Positions 54,910-64,000 of a stretch of 64,000 nucleotides of DNA are shown here, in pieces. The DNA is taken from NCBI GenBank assembly GCA_022410635.1, contig JAJVDF010000508.1, positions 290,811 through 354,810 on the forward strand, read 5' to 3'. How positions within the stretch are numbered: position 1 is the first letter of the stretch; every line of letters starts with the position of its first letter. The notes beneath the pieces are model-generated. The model was not told the DNA's origin. It saw only the letters and a list, made by a program, of their open reading frames with translations, and made no database searches. The position numbers and the translations under genes were made by a program. The stretch is from Tretioscincus oriximinensis. Its lineage: Eukaryota; Chordata; Lepidosauria; Squamata; Gymnophthalmidae.

Positions 54910-56470
54910 AACACAAGAACATAAGGCCGCAGCACATCTAGTCCAACCTTTATTTTTTTTGCATATAGATTTTTATTAATTTAACAACAAAAGAAAGTAA
55001 ACGTTGTATACATATATATAGACAGAATACAACAAAAGAAAATAAATTAACATAAAATATATATATATATATCCCACCCGCCTCCCACTGTCCTGGACCG
55101 TGATCGGAATCGGCATGACTGTATTACATTATAAGTCTAAGCTTTTGTATGAGAGCTGTAGTCTCCTTCAATAATAGATTAATATTAGGGCTGCCAGAAA
55201 CACTCATATTATATATACTTCTCCATCTTTGTACCCAAGTGTATTTAATTTGAATATTTAATAGTCTTAATCTTTTTTCTCGTACCGCATCCTGTATCAT
55301 TATCTCTGCAAGATACTCATACCATAATTGGAGTGTCCATCTAGACTTGTCCTTCCACCCCCGGGCTACCATTATATGTGCTGCCCAAATGCCCTGTTTT
55401 ATAATATTGACAGCGTCTAAGCTGCCGTTGATCATTCCTGTATTATTGGTAATTCAAAATATAGTGGTGGATGGAATATCTACCCCCGTAATAAGTTTAA
55501 GTTCTTCTTTAACCTCTCTTCTAAAACTACTTAATTCTGGGCAAGTGGCCCACATGTATATATGTGCCCGATAAGGAGCATCCGTGCCAACAATCTGGAT
55601 TCATCCCTGCTATATGGGTCAATTGTCTTGGTGTTCTATACCATATGCATAGCAGTTTTTTCTCTACCTTTTTCAATTTATTGATCTTCATCGCATCTAC
55701 TTTTAAAATCCATTTTTCCCATTCCCTATCATTAATATTGATGTCACTGTTCCATTGTTCCTTGATTTTAGAGTGGCTCAGAAACTCCAAATTCAGGAGC
55801 ATCTCATATATCCTCGCTATTATAGATTTTTTATTTGCAATTCTCATTTCCACAATATTCTCCAATTCTGTCTTTGGAGCCCGCATTTGATTCATTACTT
55901 CCATTTTATGAATAAATGTATATAGTGCCATNTCTTTGAGCCACATACCTCCTGTTGGAACAAGATTCCTTATTTGTGTCATATTGAAAGGGATTCCCTT
56001 TTTGGAGAAAAGATCTCTTAGTCTTTTCACAGGCAACAATTTTAAGTAGTTGGCTAGGGTTTTCCATTTTCTCTGTAAGAATCGGGTAATTTTCTATACT
56101 ATTTAGTATTCTCTCAATTCTTACCGATTTATTTTTGTCTTTATATTCTAAATCTATCATTCTTAAGAGTTGCCAAGATTCATAGTATGCTCTTAAACTA
56201 GGGAAACCCCATCCACCTTTTCGCGTGTTAGAATAAAAGTTAGCATAAGATATTCTGTTCCTTTTGTGATTCAGCACCCAGTTTTTAATCTCTGTCTCCC
56301 ACAATTTTAACATTTGAGTTGGAATTGTACCTGGTACTGTTTGAAAGAAAAACATAAATCTGGGTACAATCATCTAGTCTAACTTTCTGCCTCACACAGT
56401 GGCCCACCAATTGAAAGGCATCTCAAGCACAAGAAGGTAAAGCCATTACCTGGAATCCTTCCTGTTTCTC
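54910..56470 (-). repeat. CR1-group fragment split by L1
   Basis: Left piece 54,910-54,947 and right piece 56,371-56,470 are one CR1-group unit interrupted by the L1 insertion. Confidence 0.65.
54948..56370 (-). mobile_element. L1 LINE, 5'-truncated insertion with 13-bp TSD
   Basis: Minus-strand ORF2 C-terminus in order: PTQMLKLWETEIKNWVLNHK, GGWGFPSLRAYYESW, KVEKKLLCIWYRTPRQLTHI, IWAAHIMVARGWKDKSRWTL, LQLWYEYLAEIMIQ. Frames shift at 55,906-56,039 and after 55,527. Target duplication catctagtc(c/t)aac at 54,935-54,947 and 56,371-56,383. Confidence 0.88.
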
Positions 56471-56479
56471 CATCCAGCT

Positions 56480-56825
56480 CAGGCTTTCTACCTTTTCCTT
56501 GTTAGTCTCTAAAATGTTATGAGACCCTTTCAGATGCTATATCTGAAGAAGACTTTTCTATGAAAGCTCATGTTGGCTACCTTTTTCTTGTTAATATCTA
56601 AGGTGTCATGAGAGCCCCTTCAGATGCTGTATCTGAAGAACAAGACTTGTCTATGGAAGCTCATGCCGGCTACCTTTTTCTTGTTAATATCTAAGGTGTC
56701 ATGAGAGCCCCTTCAGATGCTGTATCTGAAGAACAAGACTCGTCTATGAAAGCTCACGCTACCTACCATTTTCCTCCTACTCTCTAAAGTGTTATGGGAC
56801 CACCTCGCTTCATATTCTGGATCCG
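56480..56825 (+). repeat. Tandem array of hammerhead-type repeat (period 90-93 bp)
   Basis: atctgaagaa occurs at 56,541, 56,631 and (as atctgaa) 56,724; each is followed by a 'tctatg(a/g)aagctca' block and 'tttttcttgttaatatctaa'. Three units plus partial ends. Confidence 0.75.
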
Positions 56826-56867
56826 ACTATCATGACTGTTTCCTTGAAATTTGCTCAAGAACTTTGA

Positions 56868-56972
56868 GTCATAGAATCACAGAATTGTAGAGTTGGAAGG
56901 GACCTCCATGGTCATCAGGTCCAACCTCCTGCTCAATGCAGGATTCGTGAAACCATCCCAGACAGGTGACTG
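56868..56972 (-). repeat. CR1 3' tip
   Basis: 'gtagagttggaagggacctc'. Confidence 0.6.
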
Positions 56973-57004
56973 AGGTAAATCCTGGTTTCCAAGAGCCATG
57001 ATGG

Positions 57005-57358
57005 GCTAGAAGAAGTGGAGTTGGTTTTTATACCCTCTTTTCTCAACCTGAAGAGAATCAAAGCTGCTTAGAAATATAATAATAATTGGGTTTTTATACC
57101 ACACTCTTCTCTCCTGAAGGAACTTAGAGCGACTCACAAGCTATTTTTTGCCCAAAGGTTTCTATCTTCCCCACCATAATTGTGGTGGTATCTAGTAATC
57201 TACTTGCAAATTCTTGCTTTCCAACAGGTTGGTTGGAGCAAAGGCCAGTAGAGGATGCTAATCCTTCTCCATGACAGACACATGAGGCCTTGAATGCTGA
57301 TGTTCCTGTTGAAAGACCGTTGCTCTTAACCTCTGAACCACTATGCCTCTTCTTATGT
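57005..57358 (-). repeat. Older tRNA-derived SINE
   Basis: 'gggtttttataccacactct' through 'ctcttaacctctgaaccact'; a short second SINE tail lies at 57,008-57,070. Confidence 0.65.
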
Positions 57359-57364
57359 AACCTC

Positions 57365-57520
57365 CTGTTCTTCTTTCACAACAAACACCTTGTGACATCC
57401 TTGGGGCTGAGATTGCTCTGAAGAACTGTGACTAGCCCAAGGTCACCCAGGTGGCTTTTGTGGTGGAGTGTAGAATTGAAGCAGAATAGAGTCCGTCACA
57501 TTAGACTACTGGTGTTGATG
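57365..57520 (+). repeat. Sauria-type SINE core
   Basis: 'acaccttgtgacatccttgg', 'gcccaaggtcacccaggtgg'. Confidence 0.55.
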
Positions 57521-57892
57521 CAGGTGACCTCCTGCGAATCCCTGGCAATCTAGTCAGTGCCAAGAAGAAAGGCAGTTCCGACCCTGAAGAACTGAAACAA
57601 TGCATTGCTTCGTTCTCCCTTCCAATAAAAAGAAACCGTTCCTTGCCATCGTTCCTCACTTACTACAAATATAAATGCTAAAAGCGTGCATGGATTACCA
57701 CAGGAGATGCAAACAAGAATTTCCAGCCGACGCTGATGTTAATTTGATTTGCATCACGTTTTAATAGCCAGACTCATACCTATGGCAGCGGAGGTGTTGG
57801 CTGACAATTGTGGCCACACCCTGTGCATGCTATGCTATCGGTATCCTTCCCTCAAAGATCCTCCTTCCCTTGCTCCACAAAAACCACCCAGG

Positions 57893-57902
57893 TATATATA
57901 AA
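57893..57902 (+). promoter_or_regulatory. TATA box of the signal-peptide gene
   Basis: tatatataaa, 82 nt before the next ATG; transcription would start near 57,925, giving a 5' UTR of about 60 nt. Position and lack of upstream ATGs in that leader support a real promoter. Confidence 0.6.
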
Positions 57903-57983
57903 CATCCATATATTGGGTGATGAGAACCGGCTGCAGTTCAGTTGACATTTCGACCGGAGTTCATCATTTTTCCTGTTGGGACA

Positions 57984-58041
57984 ATGAAAATCTGGATATT
58001 TCTCTTGCTGGTAGAAATCGCCTGCGGTCTGGCCACTGGAT
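57984..58041 (+). CDS. First coding exon of a secreted or membrane protein (signal peptide)
   Basis: ATG in good context (acaATGa) opens MKIWIFLLLVEIACGLATG, a textbook signal peptide: Lys2, a hydrophobic core IWIFLLLV, then a small-residue cleavage area (AC-G/LATG). A strong donor GGAT|gtaagt ends the exon in phase 1, the usual phase after signal-peptide exons of secreted and immunoglobulin-type proteins. A TATA box lies upstream. I do not recognise the protein and could not find the second exon in the remaining 6 kb, which is mostly repeats; it may lie beyond the window. Confidence 0.6.
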
Positions 58042-58129
58042 GTAAGTCTTCCCCCTTTTCTATTCTTTTCTTTTTCTGGAGGATCTGTGGCTAGAGAGAA
58101 TGCTGTTGTGTAGTGAAACCTTATTCATT

Positions 58130-58440
58130 TGCACAATTCTGGTCATCGCATCTCAAAAAAGAAAGTTGTGGAAGGTGCAGGAAAGGGCAAGAACGATCAA
58201 GGGACTGGAGGACCACCTTCTTTATGAAATCTGGCTGCAATGTCTGGGCCTCTTCAGCCTCGAAAGATGACATTTTAGAGGTGGTCTGATTTAACAGTGT
58301 AAAATCATGCATGGGAAGAATAAGTTGAACAGATAATATTTTCTCTGTCACATGAGAGTAGGACCAGGTAGCATTCCTTGAAACTGATGGGGCACACGAG
58401 ATTCCCAAGACATAATGCCTGCTTTTTTCTTGGTGGTATA
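58130..58440 (+). repeat. CR1 fragment
   Basis: 'aaagttgtggaaggtgcagg', 'cttcagcctcgaaagatgac', 'aaaatcatgcatgggaag'. Confidence 0.6.
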
Positions 58441-58849
58441 TTTCAAAGAAATAGCCATGTTGGATCCAGATACTAAAAAGGAAAAGCTTAGTAGCATGAG
58501 TTTTCATAGACAAGTCTTCTTCTTTTGATGTTGGAGGAGTAGGCTCCCTAGAAATAGTTTATAGCAAGCTGGGGTTCTTGAATAGTAATAGAAATGAAAG
58601 AGATAATGGAGATGTTATGTTGAGTAAAATGAGGGTCATCCCTGGGGGAAGGAGACATAAAATAAATAACAATGTTGCAGCCTAGAAAGACCGTGTTGAA
58701 CAAGTGGGTCCTGAGGCATTCGTGCAGTCATTTTCCATAAGAAGGTAAACGTTGAACTAATGGCCAAGTTAGACCATGGACAGTTTTGACTGTGGGTAGT
58801 AAGGATTATAAGTAGCTCAGCAGTGTTCCTTTAATAATAACATAATAAT

Positions 58850-59065
58850 ATTATTTATAATACCCCTTTCACCAAAGGACGGTGCACATAGCTTTTGTTG
58901 CTTCCTCCACAATAGACACCCTGTGAAGTAGGTGGGCTGAGAGAGTTCTAAAGAATGTGATTGGCCAAAGTCACTCAGCTGGCTTCATGAAGGATGGTGG
59001 AATCAAAATGGGAGACCGCCAGATAAGGGTCCAACACTCTCACCATGACACCAGTCTAGCTCTCA
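58850..59065 (+). repeat. Sauria-type SINE
   Basis: 'gacaccctgtgaagtaggtg', 'gccaaagtcactcagctggc', 'caacactctcaccatgacac'. Confidence 0.6.
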
Positions 59066-59412
59066 TCCCAAGACTTCTAGCAGCTGCATTTTTAGAAGCA
59101 TCAGACTTATGGCTACCATATGCCACAGATTTCATGGAAAATCTGCAATTTGAGGGGCTTTGTCTACGCTTAAAAAAACGCAACATCCATCTATTTGGCC
59201 ATAGTGACAGGTTTTAAGTGGTGGCATATCTGGAGCACAATCGGTGTGNTATTGGAGCATGGTTGGGGCACAGTTGATGTATGGTGGGAGCATGGCTAGG
59301 TTCTGGTGTCCTGGATTTGCAGTCTTGGATTACAGTAATCCTAATCCGGCCATCTCCAGCACTGAAGCTGAATCGCCACCAAATCTCTCTATCTTTAGTA
59401 GTCCAATGAGAT

Positions 59413-60345
59413 TTCATAAAATCATAGAGTTGCAAGGGACCTTCAGGGTCCTGGGGTCCAACCCGCTGCTCAATGCAGGATTCACTAAATCATCCCAGAC
59501 AGATGGCTGCCTGGCCTCAGTTGAAAGACTTCCACCTCCTGTGGCAACCTGTTCCACTGGTTGATCACCCTTATGGCCAGAATTTTTTTTCTCAACTAAT
59601 CTAAATCTACTTCCTCACAGTTTCATCCCATTGTTTCTATTCCTTCCACGTGCCAATAAGAATAAAGCTGGTCCTTGTGCCCTATGACAGCCCTTCAGAT
59701 GTTTGTAGGCAATCAGGTCTCCTCTCTGTCTTCTCTTTTGCAGATTAAACATCTCAAGATCTTTCTTCATAGGAATGATTTCCAGTCCATTCACCATTTA
59801 CAGACATTTACAATCATCTTAATATCATGGACAGAATTATATCTTACTTTCCTTCCTCCATATTGACTTCTTTGATGTTCCTTGAATATATTGAATAATC
59901 TTCTCCTGCTTTTTTTCATATCATATTTCATTCTGATACCATTATGTATCATCCTATGTTGTCTTAATAAATCAAATTTCAAATGCTCTAATACATAGTG
60001 TACCCAGTTTTGTACATTCCACTTCAAATGGTCTTTCCAGCCCAGTGTTATTACACAGTGGGCTGCTAAGACTAAAGATTATTAATAGTTTTTCATCTTG
60101 TGTAACACTGATATTTTCCAGGTACAAAAAAAAGACATTTCCCTTCATTCCAAAGTATATCTTCCCTCAAAATTGATCGAGATTCCATGCTTCTCTTAAT
60201 ACACCCCAGGATTGTGTTTGCCTTTTTTGCAGCTGCTTCACACTACTGACTCATGTTTAGTCTGTGATCGATCATTATACCCAGGTCCTTTTCACCTGTC
60301 CTGCTGCTCAGACATATTGTAGTCCTTCCATTCTATATGTGCTAC
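59413..60345 (-). mobile_element. CR1 LINE split by an L1 fragment
   Basis: CR1 pieces 59,413-59,798 and 60,176-60,345 flank L1 text at 59,800-60,170. Confidence 0.75.
59800..60170 (-). mobile_element. L1 LINE 3' fragment
   Basis: Minus-strand MKWNVQNWVHYVLEHLKFDL and a tail with SRRRLFNIFKEHQRSQYG, like the L1 3' ORF end. Confidence 0.65.
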
Positions 60346-60425
60346 TTCATGCTTACAACACCTATTGAAACCTGTCTTTCATGATACCTGGGTTGATCAG
60401 AAATTGAGTAGATCTACTCCTTGTT

Positions 60426-60674
60426 GTGACATTGTTGTACAACAGCCTCTTTGCAACTTTATTTCAAGGCAAGGGCATGTATAGGCATGTAAGCCATGGA
60501 ATATCAAAGAAGGACTGGAATGTTGCCCCATCCATGCAAATCTCCATGGCTCATAGCCCAGATGCTGAAGTTTGCATTATGTCTGCACAAAGGTTCACCA
60601 AGGTTCAGGGGGAAAGTTTAGTCCATTTTATAGACACCCTGTGCGCAATTGCAAATTCCGGAATTTCCCAATGA
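60426..60674 (+). other. Open frame of 82 codons, unrecognised
   Basis: From HVSHGISKKDWNVAPSMQIS to ESLVHFIDTLCAIANSGISQ the frame is open with fairly even composition, but I see no domain, splice site or promoter. It could be a scrap of a transposable element. Confidence 0.2.
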
Positions 60675-60739
60675 TCAAGTTAATCGTTTTTCTTGTTTTA
60701 ATGTGCCGTGTTTGTACTTTTATAATATATTCTGAGTAC

Positions 60740-61070
60740 TGTCATTCTGTCACCTCCCGACACATGAGATTTTCCATGCATGTCAGCCATTTTTTTTGCT
60801 GGTTGTCAAGAGGACGTTCCATAGTCCCGCCTCTCAAATGCTATTGGACAGACGGCTGTCAGTATCAGATCCCTTCCCTTCTTGCCCTCGTTGTTTCTCG
60901 TCAAAACTATCCACCACATTAAATCGTACCTGCAGATTTGCCAGTGGATTTGCTGAAAAACCAATAATCCAGATAAGCAGTTTCAAAAGTCACAATGTGC
61001 CAGTTAAATAACAGCCTGTTGAGGCAAACGCAACAGAAATTTTACTTTTAAGTGGATTATTGACCTTGTC
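60740..61070 (+). repeat. Unclassified dispersed repeat (copy 2)
   Basis: Matches the reverse complement of 16,010-16,300. Confidence 0.55.
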
Positions 61071-61094
61071 TGGACATAGGCTATCTCTGTTGCA

Positions 61095-61398
61095 GAAAGA
61101 AGAAGGAGAAGGAGAAGGAGAAGGAGAAGACGAAGGAGAAGAAGAGGAAGAACTGGGTTCTTATACCCTGCTTTTCTCACCTTTCAAAGGGACTCAAAGT
61201 GGCTTACAAGGATATATTTTNCCCGAAGGCTCACATTCTATCTTCCCCACCAGGCAATGGTGGTTCCCATATACCTACTTGCATTCAGTTGCAATTTCTT
61301 GCAATNCTTGCTTTCGAATAGCTGGGTTGGCTAGAGCTACAGNCTAGTGGAAGGTGCTCAGCCCTCCCCACGTCGACTGAGCTATCCGTGCCTGCACA
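61095..61398 (-). mobile_element. tRNA-derived SINE
   Basis: (GAAGGA)n, 'cttataccctgcttttctca' through 'actgagctatccgtgcctgc'; an internal deletion removes part of the head (B-box side). Confidence 0.75.
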
Positions 61399-61399
61399 G

Positions 61400-62265
61400 A
61401 TGGGAGATGTGTTGAAAGCACACGTGTGCCAGGAGCTGAAGTTTGCATTGAAGCATAATCAAGAACTTGAAAGTGTGCAATGTGCCTGTTAATTGCTTCC
61501 TACTTTAAAAGATTTTAAAGCCACCTTTAGTAATTCTGCATTTAAAGTGCACCTTTGTTGAAAGCCAACAGGGCCTCCGAATCCCTCATGCATGTATTGT
61601 GGGATTTGGGCATTCCACCGATGCCCCAAGGTTGTATTTCTTAATCTGAACCCTGGCATCAAAAGCTTTCCATCCTTTCACTGCATTAAGTAAGCAACTG
61701 TGTTTATTCTCAGCTACATTAGATTTGTGTAAAGGCAAGGATTCCAGGAACAAGTAAAGGCTTGCATTGTTCAGGAGACAGCATTGTGAATGAAAGCTTT
61801 TAATAAATATTCCACGGCCGCTTCCATTGTGCAAAATGCATAATACAACACGACAGAAGATTTGGAGCATCAGTTGTGCATATAGTCCAGCAGCCTGTTC
61901 TCAAAGAAGTTTGCCTGATATTGGAAACCTGTGTAGGTTCCAGAGGACAAAGAACAGGCAGAGAAACAGCCCAAGTAGAAGCACATACCCAGCAGTAGCA
62001 AAAGGAAGCCACCATACTGATGAGTATCAGGGTGGCCAGATAGGAAGGGACACCGCATAACTCCTTAAGGTCCACCTTTAATAATTATTATTACTTTAAA
62101 TTACACAACATCTTTACCATAAGGCCCCACCCAGACTGATCCCCATTTTTGCCTGGAGAGTATAAAAGGTAGGAAATGTTCTCCTATCCAACAGATAGAA
62201 TTGGTTCCTGGCAGAGATTCTCTCAATGTAAATATGAAAAAGCCCTATGTGGTGAATAGTTTTTT
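61400..62265. other. Nothing recognised
   Basis: No supported gene. 'tataaaaggtaggaa' near 62,160 is TATA-like but has no linked exon. Confidence 0.35.
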
Positions 62266-62269
62266 ATAC

Positions 62270-63480
62270 AAACTATACAAACAAAACAAACTTCTTGCCC
62301 TATACAAGAAGGCCTCAGGGCAGCCAACCATGAAAGCAAAATTTAAAAATATGTATTAAAACAATATCCGAAGGTGGTAAAGAAAACGGCATTTCTTCAA
62401 CCAAAGGCCAGGTGGAAGAGGTGTGCCTTCAAATCTCTTCTAAAAGAATTCAGTGGTGGTGACAGTCTTACCTTGAGGGGAGACTATTCCATAGTTTGGG
62501 GGCTGCCTTGGAGAAGGCTCTGTCCTGGGTTTCCATTTCCTTTGCTAACGGGGGTTTGCTTACCACGTTATTAAGCTGCCTGCACATCTGAGGCAGCCGT
62601 ATTGTCAGAATACGGACACGTGTAAAATCTGACTCCCATCAAGAACTCACACAGAGGCCCTAAACGTGGGTCATGGAACCTCCAGAGCACCTCTGTGCAG
62701 CAGGTTTTATTGACTCCAAACAGAAGGCGTGTACAGGAAGAGTGAGGTCAGAAAGTGGGAGTTCAGAAGGTGTGGTTTGGGGCGGACCGGAGGTGGGTCC
62801 AGGTTGTGACACCTGTGTGACGCGTTTCCCTCCTCCCAAGGGGCGCAGCCTGTGTCAGGAAGTATCCAAATATGGGTATGGTTTGAGCAATACAAGAATG
62901 ACCCTTTAGGCTTCCAGGACCTGTGACCTGTCACTCACTCCAAGGTAAAAGGATGGGAAAAAGGCTTCCTCTGGACTTTCCCGGCAATTGACTCATGGCA
63001 TTAATCAGTGGCTGTAGATACAATGGGTGCCCTTTGAGACAATAGGCTAGGGAGTACTGCTAGATGGGAACTGCTCCAGGGCAGGAAGAGAAAGATTAGC
63101 TCTCTTGCAACACACTGTAGTGGAAATTTTCCCAATTTTTTTACATCCAGGCTGCCTGGGCTTCTGGGGACCAATTCTTGTATAAATTTATATCAAATAT
63201 ATTTATGCCAATTAATATATCACGTATAGTGAACCCCGACACTTTGCTGTTGTGAGGGATGGTACAACCAGGGGGCCTCCCCTGCAGATCTTAAAGCATT
63301 GGCAGGTTGATATGAGAGAAGGCCTTCATTTAGGTATTTGCGGCCCAGTTATTTAGGGCTTTATAAGTAAAAGTTAAGACTCTGAATTGGCAAATGGGCA
63401 GTGAAGCTCCTTTAAGACCGGTGTGATGTGTCTCCAGCCAGTTATTCTGGTCAGCATTCTAGCTGCTGTGTTCTGCACCA
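62270..63480 (-). repeat. L2-like retroposon split by a solo LTR
   Basis: Left piece 62,270-62,545, right piece 63,248-63,480; order matches 48,065-48,780. Confidence 0.6.
62546..63241 (-). mobile_element. Solo LTR (copy C)
   Basis: Minus orientation, TGTCGGGGTTC...CCCCGTTA, 696 bp. Perfect duplication ctttgc at 62,540-62,545 and 63,242-63,247. Confidence 0.85.
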
Positions 63481-63489
63481 ACAGCAGCT

Positions 63490-63660
63490 TACATAAGAAT
63501 GTAAAAGGAGCTTTTTTGAACTGGGCCAGAGTCCATCTAGTCCAGCACTTTGTCTCACACAGTGGTCCAACAGTTGCACCTGGGCAGTCTCAAGCAGAAG
63601 AAGGAAAACCCCTTCCTTGTCCTTGATTCCCTGCAAATAGTATTATGGTAGCTTCTGAAT
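63490..63660 (-). repeat. CR1-group 3' unit
   Basis: 'ctgggccagagtccatctag', 'gttgcacctgggcagtctca'. Confidence 0.6.
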
Positions 63661-64000
63661 CATTTTTAAGGAGAGCCCCATATAGCACACACTGCAATAG
63701 TCGAATCTGGAAGTCACCAGACCACAGGTTCCTGTGGCCAGATCATCTCTGTCCAAAGATGGTTTTACCTCCTTCTTCCTGAGGTGCCGTGGGGCAATTT
63801 GTGGACCATTGTGGGAGACAGAAGTCTGGACTAGATAGGCTCCAGCCCCATTCAGCAGGGCTACTCTGAAGTGCCCTTACCTGGCAAACCAGGCATAAAG
63901 AATTTGGCATTCCTGTACGTTCCAGCCATAAATTATGGGAAAGAGAGAGTGGAGATGCTTTGAAACTATCAGAATTTATTATATTTTGTCATGTGAGAAG

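Noticed and set aside
3042..61398. Many tRNA-like A and B boxes (tagctcagt...ggtttcgaagcc)
   Set aside because: All lie in SINE heads followed by the same SINE body; none can fold into a full cloverleaf with an intact anticodon arm, so none is called as a tRNA gene.
32730..63241. Functional endogenous retrovirus
   Set aside because: Only solo LTRs remain; no gag, pol or env text was seen between or beside them.
1..64000. CRISPR arrays, operons, phage or plasmid genes
   Set aside because: None seen; the tandem arrays present are a minisatellite, microsatellites and retroelement monomers.

Overview
This window is vertebrate nuclear DNA, most likely from a squamate reptile (lizard, possibly a gecko; species-level assignment is a guess). 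The evidence is split genes with GT-AG introns, a TRIM gene with the standard vertebrate exon pattern, CR1, L1 and L2-like LINE remnants, tRNA-derived and Sauria-type SINEs, Penelope-like repeats, hAT and mariner-type MITEs, and solo LTRs. There is no bacterial or viral gene organisation. Single Ns and three N gaps mark a draft assembly.

Layout. Bases 2-85 look like the last coding exon of an unrecognised plus-strand gene, followed by its 3' UTR and repeats. From 5,891 to 21,733 lies a complete plus-strand TRIM gene: six exons of 438, 96, 231, 23, 101 and 569 nt splice in frame to 485 codons plus stop, giving RING, B-box 2, coiled coil and PRY-SPRY. A polyadenylation signal follows at 22,017. 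Its introns hold SINEs, a Penelope-like element and other repeats.

From about 22 to 33.8 kb there is almost only repeat: a palindromic Penelope-repeat pair nested in a mariner-type MITE, a 53-bp minisatellite, a 2-kb CR1 carrying a hAT-like MITE, and a solo LTR. From 33,804 to 44,869 seven plus-strand exon matches form an ELM2-SANT gene that most resembles ZNF541 (chromatin corepressor scaffold, HDAC-associated). The first four exons are open; the fifth carries a frameshift-type deletion and a TGA, the sixth lacks one base at its start, and the seventh has a TAA inside the SANT domain. An inverted duplicate of the seventh exon, lacking exactly 33 nt (the stop included), lies at 50,449-50,556 on the minus strand inside an approximately 0.8-kb inverted duplication.

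The last part (51-64 kb) is L1, CR1 and L2-like debris, a tandem array of hammerhead-like repeats near 56.6 kb, and at 57,984 a TATA-driven first exon encoding a signal peptide; the rest of that gene was not found.

The most unusual content is in the mobile elements: Penelope-type terminal repeats carrying a hammerhead-ribozyme-like core in direct, inverted and tandem arrangements; four solo LTRs of one family, each with a readable 6-bp target duplication; a SPIN-like hAT with a perfect 8-bp target duplication; and several nested insertions that give a relative order of events. The genes themselves do not form an operon or shared pathway.
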